From IMG/VR virus record IMGVR_UViG_3300041405_000097, positions 1-45,468 of that record: a stretch of 45,468 nucleotides of DNA. One strand, 5' to 3'. The DNA is from a virus. The notes below the pieces were generated by a model. That model did no database searches and was not told the DNA's origin. It was given only the letters and a program-made list of their open reading frames with translations. Numbering within the stretch: the stretch's first letter is position 1; the number at the start of each line of letters is the position of its first letter. The position numbers and the translations under genes were made by a program. Positions 39,276-45,468 of this stretch are shown here, in pieces.

Positions 39276-39330
39276 GGGGTTGGGCACCCCGAATAATATT
39301 CCTTATTCTTAGTATAGCGTGAGCTATGCT
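39276..39330 (+). ncRNA. Three-hairpin structured 5' leader (candidate RNA element)
   Basis: Three hairpins follow each other almost without gaps: GGGGT / ACCCC with TGGGC loop (39276-39290), GAATAA / TTATTC with a 6-base loop (39291-39308), and AGTATAGC / GCTATGCT with a GTGA (GNRA-type) tetraloop and one G-U pair (39311-39330). They lie between a candidate promoter (39263) and the ribosome site AAGGA (39344) of the 39356 gene. Such stacking is unlike other gaps in this window. It could be a regulatory leader, stability element or small RNA; only the pairing is observed. Confidence 0.55.
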
Positions 39331-39355
39331 AATTTATGCCCAAAAGGATCTAAAG

Positions 39356-40513
39356 ATGCCAACAGAATACAGATACGCCCATCGCATTCTGCGAGGTGGG
39401 CAATCAGTAAACGTTCGTAGTAACTCCACCTACGAAGAGATGGGTGAAGCCTACGGTGAAGAATACCTAGGTGAAGTATGTAGTGCGTCAGGAATGTTGA
39501 AACGACCTTATGTATCTCCTCGTATAGAGGAACTTATTCGTGAAGCAGCATTTGAGTTCAGTCAAGGACCACAAGGTAAGACTGCATTCGATCTATGGTG
39601 TGGCCTAAAAGGTAACAACACTGACAAGACCTATTCAACTTTCATTAAAGAACTCTCTCCTCCTGAAGGTAAACCTATGCACGATCCATTGCATGAATCC
39701 GTATTCGGCGAATCTAACCTTGCTACACCTCAGCTTGGTAATCTAACATGGCAAGAACTGTATGCGCAGGACTGTCAAGACTTCGGTGTAGAATCGGCTA
39801 ATGAACGACTGGCACAGCGTAGCGTAGAAAATGCATACCGTCTACCAGAACGTCAACGTAGTGAACTGGAGAAACTGTTGGAAGCTACTGAAATCAAACA
39901 CCCTGATCAAGTAGGTATCATTACTCCGACACGTGAAGACTATAGCGCTGCCTGTAAGGGCGAACGACCATGGCCAGTGGTACCACAGTTCTTGGGTCAA
40001 ATCCAACAACTGCTGTCCGGTAGTAATGAACCGCTCCCTGAAATCAAAGGGGTTGTATTGCGTGGATCTAAACTACCTGCTCATCTACAGGCGATTATCG
40101 ATGATGTGATGAGCCAACCAGCGATGTCACCTGATAACATCTTTGCATTCCTTGAAGAAGTGAATCGTCAGGAGGCTATGCGATTCTTGGTCACTTCACG
40201 TAGTGAAGAAGTCATCAAAGCTCTACGTAAGTGGATCAAGCGGATGCGTAACCGTGCTGAGACCGAATCATTGAATCGCCGCAGTGCTGAGAAGCAACTG
40301 GCGTTGTTCAAGATTAACGTTGAGCATCTTGAGCGTCAGACATTTGTGGTATTGGCAGATATCTTTGACACCCAAGGGTTCCGTCGTGAATACATCATCG
40401 ATAACGTTGAGGATACTACTTTCAATGTATCGATCAAAACTAAGAATGGTGGTGTACCAATCATGACCATCCGTTATGATGACTACGGCTTCGTGGTCAA
40501 GGCTCATCGCTGA
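39356..40513 (+). CDS. Hypothetical protein with coiled-coil (385 aa)
   Basis: ATG 39356 has AAGGA upstream and is preferred over the in-frame start at 39326. It begins MPTEYRYAHRILRGGQSVNV. The N-terminal half is mixed; around residues 300-330 there is a charged helix (KALRKWIKRMRNRAETESLN) followed by a beta-rich end (DTTFNVSIKTKNGGVPIMTI). No catalytic motif. First gene of a plus-strand run to about 42091. Function unknown. Confidence 0.75.
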   Translation: MPTEYRYAHRILRGGQSVNVRSNSTYEEMGEAYGEEYLGEVCSASGMLKRPYVSPRIEELIREAAFEFSQGPQGKTAFDLWCGLKGNNTDKTYSTFIKELSPPEGKPMHDPLHESVFGESNLATPQLGNLTWQELYAQDCQDFGVESANERLAQRSVENAYRLPERQRSELEKLLEATEIKHPDQVGIITPTREDYSAACKGERPWPVVPQFLGQIQQLLSGSNEPLPEIKGVVLRGSKLPAHLQAIIDDVMSQPAMSPDNIFAFLEEVNRQEAMRFLVTSRSEEVIKALRKWIKRMRNRAETESLNRRSAEKQLALFKINVEHLERQTFVVLADIFDTQGFRREYIIDNVEDTTFNVSIKTKNGGVPIMTIRYDDYGFVVKAHR

Positions 40514-40806
40514 TGAACTTTTATCGGTGTCCTAAGTGTTGGGATACCCAGTGCAATTGCCCACCGGGTGATGACCTCAGTGAATGGGGTTTAAAGCGTA
40601 TGGGTACCCTAGAATTCAATCAACTTAAACAACGTGTAGATGCTGAACACAACCGCCGCAATCAAAAGGTTACTACCAGCAACAATACTGTACCGGTAGG
40701 ACCACTTAAAATGATGCGGTCGACTGTTCAACAATCTACCGTGCAGTTAGCCGGTAGTTTCATTCCCAACCGAGCTAATACACATGATGACAACTCTTCA
40801 AATTAA
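40513..40806 (+). CDS. Small protein with N-terminal Cys4-like cluster (97 aa)
   Basis: ATG 40513 shares a base with the preceding stop (TGATG). MNFYRCPKCWDTQCNCPPGD holds Cys6, Cys9, Cys14 and Cys16 (C-x2-C-x4-C-x-C), a likely zinc or metal knuckle. The remaining ~75 residues are polar and probably disordered, rich in Asn, Thr, Gln and Arg. Partner unknown. Confidence 0.7.
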   Translation: MNFYRCPKCWDTQCNCPPGDDLSEWGLKRMGTLEFNQLKQRVDAEHNRRNQKVTTSNNTVPVGPLKMMRSTVQQSTVQLAGSFIPNRANTHDDNSSN

Positions 40807-40822
40807 CCACAGGCACGTTAAC

Positions 40823-40951
40823 ATGAACAACCTCATGCAAGATACCATCGACCAAGGCGGTCGTCTGGAATTGGTAGTTGGTAAAGATAACTACCAGCAC
40901 TTCGATATGATCCCAGCTGAAGTTGTAAAACAGGAAACCGAAGATGCTTGA
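40823..40951 (+). CDS. Very small protein (42 aa)
   Basis: ATG 40823 has a weak AGG upstream and its stop overlaps the next ATG by eight bases. It begins MNNLMQDTIDQGGRLELVVG and is acidic. An in-frame ATG at 40787 inside the preceding gene would add 12 residues. Its tight coupling to both neighbours is the main support. Confidence 0.5.
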   Translation: MNNLMQDTIDQGGRLELVVGKDNYQHFDMIPAEVVKQETEDA

Positions 40952-41447
40952 TTCGAAAGCCGTAATGAAAGAAGCCGTTGAACATATGCGCACCAAGTTC
41001 ACCATGGATCAACTAATGGAGAACTGCTTTGCTGATAGTATTCCGTTGACTAACCATCAAGCTCGTGAAATCACAGCACTGGCTGAACGTACTATCGATC
41101 TGGGTGGCTTCTACACGATGGCCCAGATGCAAGACAATCGTGGTACAGCTTTCTGTTTCTATAACACCGTGGGTGAAGTGGTTCAATCGATCGTATTGAA
41201 TCTACCGGACATCGCTAAAGATCGTAAGATCCCTAGCCGTAGTTGGCTGATAACTTTCTTCAAGCACATCGGTTATCACAACCAGCGCTTGGAAGTTAAG
41301 TATATGGAATCGTTGATCGAATCCCATGTGCGTGATGGCGGTAGCTGGGAATCGAGTATGGCGGGTGAATCCATCCACTTCGTATTCCGTATGAACAACC
41401 GTGTCAAAGCTCGATACGATTTCTACAAAGAGAACCTATCTCAATGA
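40944..41447 (+). CDS. Hypothetical protein (167 aa)
   Basis: Starts MLDSKAVMKEAVEHMRTKFT with AGGAAACCGAAG upstream. Helical N-terminal half, a beta segment (AFCFYNTVGEVVQSIVLNLP) and a basic C-terminus. ATGA overlap with the next gene. No known family. Confidence 0.75.
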   Translation: MLDSKAVMKEAVEHMRTKFTMDQLMENCFADSIPLTNHQAREITALAERTIDLGGFYTMAQMQDNRGTAFCFYNTVGEVVQSIVLNLPDIAKDRKIPSRSWLITFFKHIGYHNQRLEVKYMESLIESHVRDGGSWESSMAGESIHFVFRMNNRVKARYDFYKENLSQ

Positions 41448-41785
41448 GTGAACCAGAAATCGGTTGTGCGTTAGACGTGAACACATTCACTGTATTCTTG
41501 GTGGGTAAACCGCTCATCAAGGATATCTTTGAAAATCTCACGGAATCGTTACATGCTCACTCGATGGAGACCTACAATAAAGTCGCACTAGCGATAGTTC
41601 GTATCCATGGGCCAGCATATGGCATTGATCCACAGAACATCCCTGAACCTGAACGTTGGTCTCTTGGGACCGTGAATAAGGAAGACCTTGATTACATGCG
41701 GAGCTTCCTTCCAGTTAAAGAACTCATGCGTTCCGAAGTTGTATCCTACACTAACGAAAAAGCTATTACCCCTGATAAGGAATAA
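41444..41785 (+). CDS. Hypothetical protein, first of a tandem pair (113 aa)
   Basis: ATGA overlap with 40944. It begins MSEPEIGCALDVNTFTVFLV. The block YNKVALAIVRIHG..YGI......ERWSLGTVNKEDLDYMRSFLPVKEL aligns with 41789 (FNNMAVAIVTQFG...GV......SEWVLGALAKSDVEYLHSFLKPEER). Helical with acidic patches. Function unknown. Confidence 0.75.
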   Translation: MSEPEIGCALDVNTFTVFLVGKPLIKDIFENLTESLHAHSMETYNKVALAIVRIHGPAYGIDPQNIPEPERWSLGTVNKEDLDYMRSFLPVKELMRSEVVSYTNEKAITPDKE

Positions 41786-41788
41786 GTT

Positions 41789-42091
41789 GTGGACTCGAAT
41801 ATCTCCTACGTCATCAATGCTTTCGACCGTGCGGTAATTTTGTTGAACCGTGAATCGATTGATACGATGATGGCTCAAAGTGGTGTTAAGACGCTTCGCG
41901 GTTTCAATAACATGGCTGTAGCTATCGTTACGCAGTTTGGTGAAGAGAAAGGTGTTAAGCTAGTTCCGGGTGAAGAATCCGAATGGGTATTGGGTGCTCT
42001 GGCTAAGAGCGACGTAGAATATCTTCACAGCTTCCTGAAGCCTGAAGAACGTTGTGAAATTGTAGACCTGATGGCAGCTCGCGCTGCCTGA
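41789..42091 (+). CDS. Hypothetical protein, second of a tandem pair (100 aa)
   Basis: GTG start at 41789, four bases after the previous stop, with AAGGA upstream. (M)DSNISYVINAFDRAVILLNR. It matches 41444 over most of its length, so the pair arose by tandem duplication. Helical; ends DLMAARAA. Function unknown. Confidence 0.75.
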   Translation: MDSNISYVINAFDRAVILLNRESIDTMMAQSGVKTLRGFNNMAVAIVTQFGEEKGVKLVPGEESEWVLGALAKSDVEYLHSFLKPEERCEIVDLMAARAA

Positions 42092-42157
42092 TAGTTTACT
42101 GGCTTTACTAGTAGTATGTACAAAACTGTTTCTTACTAATTTGGAGTTACACCTTTG

Positions 42158-43132
42158 ATGAAAGCTTACGATTTCGAAGCACCAGCACAGCCTGTAAAAA
42201 CCTGTCTGATCTTCGCTGGCGGTTGTGGTCTCAACGTAGCCACCCATCTGGTAGACCTGCCAGACGTACACTGCATTGACACCTGCGATAAGAACATCGT
42301 AGATGCGCACCGTAAGGCCAAGGTCTTCCTGACCCAAGGTACTCGTGGTGCTGGTAAGAACCGTGCATTCATTTTGCCGAAGGTTCGTCCACAGATGTCA
42401 ACCTTCATGGGTACTCTACCAGAAGCTGATTTCTACATCCTGTGCTATTCACTGGGTGGTGGTTCGGGTTCGGTACTGGGTCCTTTGGTTACAGGTGCTC
42501 TGGCTGCTGAAGGCAAAGCGTTCATTACATTCGTTATCGGTGCTATGGAATCTCCTGAGGTTCTGCAAAACGATATCGATACCATGAAGTCGCTGGAATC
42601 CATCGCGGTAACCCGCTCGACTCCGATCGTGGTTAACTACACCCCGAACGTTAACGGTCAATCGTACGAGTTCATCAACAGCCAAGTGGCTGAGAACATC
42701 CGTCGTGTTGTGTGCCTGACTAATCAGAACCATGCCCGTCTGGACGTCCATGATGTAAACAACTGGGTACGTTTCACCGATAAGCATAAGACCCTGATCC
42801 CTCAGGTGTGCGAACTGCATATTAGCGATAACCGTAAAGACGCTGAAGCTATTCCAGAACCAATTGCGATCGCTAGTCTGTATCTTGATCCAGCTAAAGA
42901 ATTCGCATTCGGTACTCCGGTAGTACGTACTACTGGTATCATGAAGCAAGACGATCTCAGTGTAACTGAAGAACAACTCCACTTCGTGATCAACTCGGTT
43001 GGCGTAGTAGAAGTGATGAAGTCGATCAGCGATACCAAAACTGAAGTGACTCGTCAACAGGCCAAGTTCGTACAGCGTAACCCGCTGCTTGACCCTGATG
43101 ACGTAGCTGATGCAGATGGCATGGTTGTCTAA
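42158..43132 (+). CDS. phuZ: PhuZ-like phage tubulin (324 aa)
   Basis: PhuZ is a GTP-dependent tubulin/FtsZ homologue that forms a spindle to centre the phage nucleus and carry capsids. ATG 42158 has GGAG upstream; the TTG at 42155 is in frame. Visible GTPase parts: FAGGCGLNVATHL (19-31, T1 loop), YSLGGGSGSVLGP (97-109, tubulin signature G-G-G-S/T-G-S/T-G; the last Gly of FtsZ's motif is a Val here), PIVVNYTPNVN (156-166) and HARLDVHDVNNWVRF (192-206, the catalytic T7 loop, compare FtsZ N-x-D-x-x-D). The C-terminal tail is acidic (LLDPDDVADADG), as expected of a filament-forming PhuZ. Position some genes after the tail sheath fits phiKZ, where PhuZ is gp39. Confidence 0.9.
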   Translation: MKAYDFEAPAQPVKTCLIFAGGCGLNVATHLVDLPDVHCIDTCDKNIVDAHRKAKVFLTQGTRGAGKNRAFILPKVRPQMSTFMGTLPEADFYILCYSLGGGSGSVLGPLVTGALAAEGKAFITFVIGAMESPEVLQNDIDTMKSLESIAVTRSTPIVVNYTPNVNGQSYEFINSQVAENIRRVVCLTNQNHARLDVHDVNNWVRFTDKHKTLIPQVCELHISDNRKDAEAIPEPIAIASLYLDPAKEFAFGTPVVRTTGIMKQDDLSVTEEQLHFVINSVGVVEVMKSISDTKTEVTRQQAKFVQRNPLLDPDDVADADGMVV

Positions 43133-43138
43133 ATAACT

Positions 43139-43164
43139 GTCCTCCCTTCGGGGAGGACTTTATT
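43139..43164 (+). terminator. Terminator after phuZ
   Basis: GTCCTCCC / GGGAGGAC with TTCG loop (43139-43158), followed by TTTATT. The same stem-loop as at 36651, with a better U-tract. Confidence 0.75.
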
Positions 43165-43178
43165 CCGCTGGAGTCAAC

Positions 43179-43400
43179 ATGAGCGACAAACTAAAAACGG
43201 GCCAAGATATCAGTCCTGGATTTCCCGGTGACTTAGATATCGTAGTTGTTGATGCGACGAATCAGTTCGTTACGGTACAAACTACCAAACCTAATGCACT
43301 GACCCACGAAGTGCTTTGGAAACACAGTTACAAATACGTTGGTCCATCAATACCAGTTGATCTTGTATATTGGCACCTAACATACCAGCGTCATTTCTGA
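43179..43400 (+). CDS. Hypothetical small protein (73 aa)
   Basis: Starts MSDKLKTGQDISPGFPGDLD with GGAG upstream. Beta-rich with a hydrophobic strand (LDIVVVDATNQFVTVQTT) and aromatic end (VDLVYWHLTYQRHF). Part of a short operon to the phosphatase-like gene. No known family. Confidence 0.7.
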   Translation: MSDKLKTGQDISPGFPGDLDIVVVDATNQFVTVQTTKPNALTHEVLWKHSYKYVGPSIPVDLVYWHLTYQRHF

Positions 43401-43407
43401 GGTTTAC

Positions 43408-43743
43408 ATGTCCAAGTTTAAAGATGGTGAAGGCGTAGTAGTTATTGAACCCACCCCATTCACCTGCACGGCTCTTAAGTCAGGGAATGTTTATTCGGTT
43501 CTGGTATTGGGCGGAGGTGATGTAATTGAACGTACCAATGTCAAGGCTGGTCGCATCAAGGAATTCAACGCTAACCCGAGTGACGAGATGTTCCTCTACA
43601 TGCATGACGGAGAAACCGTAAGCCTGTTCAGTAAGTCTCGTATCTTTATGACTAACTACGTCACTGATTTCGACGTGATCATCAAAGAACTCGATGGCAC
43701 GACGTTGAAAATGCTTTCGAACGTAGAGGTTAAACGTGGCTAA
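43408..43743 (+). CDS. Beta-rich hypothetical protein (111 aa)
   Basis: Starts MSKFKDGEGVVVIEPTPFTC, seven bases after the previous stop. Almost all beta strand (NVYSVLVLGGGDVIERTNVK; SLFSKSRIFMTNYVTDFDVI), with hydrophobic, polar alternation that suggests a small barrel. Overlaps the next GTG by eight bases. No known family. Confidence 0.7.
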   Translation: MSKFKDGEGVVVIEPTPFTCTALKSGNVYSVLVLGGGDVIERTNVKAGRIKEFNANPSDEMFLYMHDGETVSLFSKSRIFMTNYVTDFDVIIKELDGTTLKMLSNVEVKRG

Positions 43744-44197
43744 GGTAACCGTCCTTAACTGCTGGAATGCTGAGAAGTATCCTCTGCCAGTTCCGGTAAT
43801 TAGCTTTAATGAGTGGAATGGGTTAACACCGGGTGAACGCCATACGTATCCACTGGGCACGCACCACAAAGACGTACAGCGTATCTACGTAGACGATGTA
43901 GAAGAACAAATCGATTCTACTTATCGACTGTTCGATTACATCGATGCTCTGAAAATCCTGACCTTCCTTGAGAAGTATCCGGGTGAAGATATTATGGTCC
44001 ATTGTGCTGCCGGTGCATCTAGATCACCAGCTTGTGCAAAGTTCATGGTAGACTATCTGGGTTATGAACTGGACGAAATCAATAACACTCCTGATTTCGC
44101 TAAGTGTCATAATACTCACGTCTACTATACTTTGAAACGGGCGATTTATGATCACCCACGAATTCAACAAACACTTAAGGTAGCTAACAATGGCTAA
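43736..44197 (+). CDS. Dual-specificity / tyrosine phosphatase-like protein (153 aa)
   Basis: GTG start 43736 overlapping the previous stop. The signature VHCAAGASRSPACAKFM (88-104) holds the HC-x5-R active-site loop: His89, Cys90, Arg96, then SRS-x-A as in dual-specificity phosphatases. Asp53/Asp54 (YVDDVEEQID) is a possible general acid; the N-terminus (KVTVLNCWNAEKY) fits the first strand of the fold. A phage phosphatase could remove phosphate from phosphoproteins, or act on capped RNA or nucleotides; the substrate is not visible. Next to phuZ, with early-type neighbours. Confidence 0.8.
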   Translation: MAKVTVLNCWNAEKYPLPVPVISFNEWNGLTPGERHTYPLGTHHKDVQRIYVDDVEEQIDSTYRLFDYIDALKILTFLEKYPGEDIMVHCAAGASRSPACAKFMVDYLGYELDEINNTPDFAKCHNTHVYYTLKRAIYDHPRIQQTLKVANNG

Positions 44198-44390
44198 GCA
44201 AAAGAAGTTCAAGGGTAACAATGCTCGAATCGTTGGCGAAACTCGTCTGACCCAGCGTGAGATGAAAAAGATGTCAGCAGCTTACTTCAACGTGCAGCGT
44301 GACTTCGCTACCCGCACCATCGTTGAACAGGCCAACCCTGCTCGCACTACCGAAGACGTAAAGCCTGCGGTATTCGATGAGTTGAGTTAA
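44190..44390 (+). CDS. Small basic protein (66 aa)
   Basis: ATG 44190 overlaps the phosphatase-like gene's stop by eight bases. MAKQKKFKGNNARIVGETRL then a mixed-charge helix (TQREMKKMSAAYFNVQRDFA) and an acidic end. The N-terminal KQKKFKGN again has a lysine-glycine leader but is not a clean SKGK match. Function unknown. Confidence 0.65.
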   Translation: MAKQKKFKGNNARIVGETRLTQREMKKMSAAYFNVQRDFATRTIVEQANPARTTEDVKPAVFDELS

Positions 44391-44412
44391 TTCATTTCGA
44401 GTTAGGTGAACT

Positions 44413-44916
44413 ATGTCCAAGTCCAAGAAACGAATCGATGATTCTGTAGCTTGTGACTTAGGGCTTGTACTTTCAACCCATACCAAAAGTATTCGGGAGA
44501 TAGCCGAGGACCCAGAGCACACGTTGTGTCTGATCTTTGCTTATATGCTAGACGACTACGTGTGTTATGACCTGGTGCCAGTTTGGCGTGAAATTAATGG
44601 GATGCGAATCAAGATACCTAAGTTCCAGTCGCATCCCACTGTGGTGGAGCGGCTGAGCAAGCAATTCTACAGACGCTATTACACAACGGATGGTTATCAA
44701 CTAACACCGCTTAAGGTTAAGACTCCCGCTGAGTTTGAGCGTAGGCTTCCGTTTGAAGTAGGTAATCTGACCAATTGCCTATCCACCATAATCGAACCTG
44801 ACCTAGTCATGGGACTTCGATCCAAACCACTACTCTTTCACCGAAGGAAAATTCAATATGAAAGAAATTACAACGTACAACGAGACGACTCTCACGATCT
44901 TCAAACTGCTGCGTGA
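44413..44916 (+). CDS. Hypothetical protein, long overlap with next gene (167 aa)
   Basis: Starts MSKSKKRIDDSVACDLGLVL with TAGGTG upstream. A basic helical start, then mixed fold (MLDDYVCYDLVPVWREINGM; VVERLSKQFYRRYYTTDGYQ). Its last ~20 codons overlap the next gene by 59 bases in another frame, unusual in this window, where overlaps are 4-31 bases. The C-terminal tail (HRRKIQYERNYNVQRDD) may therefore be a read-on extension. No known family. Confidence 0.65.
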   Translation: MSKSKKRIDDSVACDLGLVLSTHTKSIREIAEDPEHTLCLIFAYMLDDYVCYDLVPVWREINGMRIKIPKFQSHPTVVERLSKQFYRRYYTTDGYQLTPLKVKTPAEFERRLPFEVGNLTNCLSTIIEPDLVMGLRSKPLLFHRRKIQYERNYNVQRDDSHDLQTAA

Positions 44917-45232
44917 AGCCAACCGATGGTATTCCGATGCTCTCGCCGTGGGTGAGTTCAAGGTAGCCAACGTTCGTGGACTAACTCCAGTATGGCGTCC
45001 TCATGAAGGTCGTTTGACGATCCTTATGGATACAGATCATCGTATCTACGCTACCATTGAGTGGACCCCTAAGGACGGTGAGTTGTTTATTCAGGATGTA
45101 AAGTTCCGTATCTCTGAAGCGGCGGTCGATCATGATGAGATGCTGGAACACATGCTGATCGGTGTGGTACGTCTATATTCCAAGTTCAAGGACAAACAAG
45201 AATGCATCGTAAACCAGAGCTGCTTAGGTTAA
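44858..45232 (+). CDS. Hypothetical protein (124 aa)
   Basis: Starts MKEITTYNETTLTIFKLLRE with AAGGA upstream, inside the end of 44413. N-terminal helix, beta sheet (GRLTILMDTDHRIYATIEWT; ELFIQDVKFRISEAAV) and C-terminal helix (MLEHMLIGVVRLYSKFKDKQ). The arrangement is similar to the partial gene that follows. No known family. Confidence 0.75.
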   Translation: MKEITTYNETTLTIFKLLREANRWYSDALAVGEFKVANVRGLTPVWRPHEGRLTILMDTDHRIYATIEWTPKDGELFIQDVKFRISEAAVDHDEMLEHMLIGVVRLYSKFKDKQECIVNQSCLG

Positions 45233-45468
45233 TTGGGGACTGGCTGGAACTGGAACTCGAGTCGACCTGTGTGTCGCTTGATCAGTTCACCTCGGTCGAA
45301 GTGAAACACTTCGGTAAGCGTATTACGTTTACCAAGAAACTACGGGGTAAAGAAGACGAAATCGCTGGACTTTATTTCGACCAAGTTGGTGGATTAACAG
45401 GGTTAGTGATTAGCGGCGATACCACTCTGGTAATGTCTCTAATGTTGTTCTCACTGGAGAAAGCAATT
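45202..45468 (+). CDS. Partial hypothetical protein, N-terminal 89 residues
   Basis: ATG 45202 has AAGGA nine bases upstream and overlaps the end of 44858 by 31 bases. It is open to the window edge. It begins MHRKPELLRLIGDWLELELE; helix, then beta strands (VEVKHFGKRITFTKKLRG; GLYFDQVGGLTGLVISGD), then helix (LVMSLMLFSLEKAI). Same helix-sheet-helix order as 44858. No function assigned. Confidence 0.65.
   Translation, partial: MHRKPELLRLIGDWLELELESTCVSLDQFTSVEVKHFGKRITFTKKLRGKEDEIAGLYFDQVGGLTGLVISGDTTLVMSLMLFSLEKAI

Noticed and set aside
40787-40822. Earlier start for the 42-residue gene
   Set aside because: It would lie inside the preceding gene and has only a weak GAG; mentioned as an alternative only.
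1-45468. tRNA genes, CRISPR arrays, insertion sequences, self-splicing introns
   Set aside because: No tRNA-like cloverleaf with a T-loop GTTCGA, no repeat-spacer pattern, no transposase or homing-endonuclease motifs, and terL, nrdA, nrdB and the sheath are uninterrupted.

Overview
This window looks like part of the genome of a jumbo, contractile-tailed phage of the phiKZ / nucleus-forming type (Chimalliviridae-like, perhaps nearest the OBP/EL branch that infects Pseudomonas and relatives). The support is a phiKZ-style large terminase, a ~700-residue tail sheath followed directly by a ~290-residue tail tube, a block of very large virion proteins, a tubulin/FtsZ homologue of the PhuZ kind, and a +-strand promoter motif TATATTAC that matches the known phiKZ early promoter. 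GC looks moderate (mid-40s percent by eye). I see no tRNA, rRNA, CRISPR array, transposase, intron endonuclease, DNA polymerase or RNA polymerase subunit here. The genes are tightly packed: no gene-free stretch exceeds 300 bases, and the longest gaps (124-306 and 39169-39355) are described below.

Layout. 1-4309: the edge of a minus-strand gene, a large minus-strand protein with repeated S-x-E cleavage-like sites (candidate inner-head protein), a divergent two-repeat beta-rich protein and a small minus-strand gene. 4473-11072: class I ribonucleotide reductase with nrdB and nrdA both on the minus strand, but split by a plus-strand cassette of six small genes (5750-8729). That cassette has three phage-type promoters and two near-perfect sigma70-type promoters. 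11240-13814: plus-strand genes including dihydrofolate reductase (so dNTP supply genes cluster here) and a DUF1353 protein. 13859-16054: terL on the minus strand. 16160-22659: a long plus-strand operon of about 20 small, overlapping, probably early genes behind a TATATTAC promoter, including a methyltransferase-like and an AbiEii/MNT-like nucleotidyltransferase-like protein. 22715-27983: three large minus-strand virion proteins. 28113-31409: plus-strand sheath, tube and a small follower. 31454-33182: two more minus-strand genes. 33291-45468: plus-strand accessory genes with a GNAT-like acetyltransferase, several tandem paralogue sets, a hairpin-rich leader at 39181-39330, a PhuZ-like tubulin and a dual-specificity-phosphatase-like protein.

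How it fits together. The TATATTAC-type promoters are all on the plus strand before small unknown genes (probably early, made by the virion RNA polymerase). The virion genes lack them and are probably late. Operons are closed by hairpins that often carry a CATAAAG box at the foot of the stem, usually placed between convergent genes. RNR and DHFR feed dNTP synthesis; terL, sheath, tube and the large minus-strand proteins build the virion; PhuZ would form the spindle that positions the phage nucleus. Most small genes are unassigned, but many fall into local paralogue families, which suggests repeated tandem duplication in the accessory regions.

All start choices, homology calls and structures were made by reading the sequence. 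No database search, alignment program or folding program was run.
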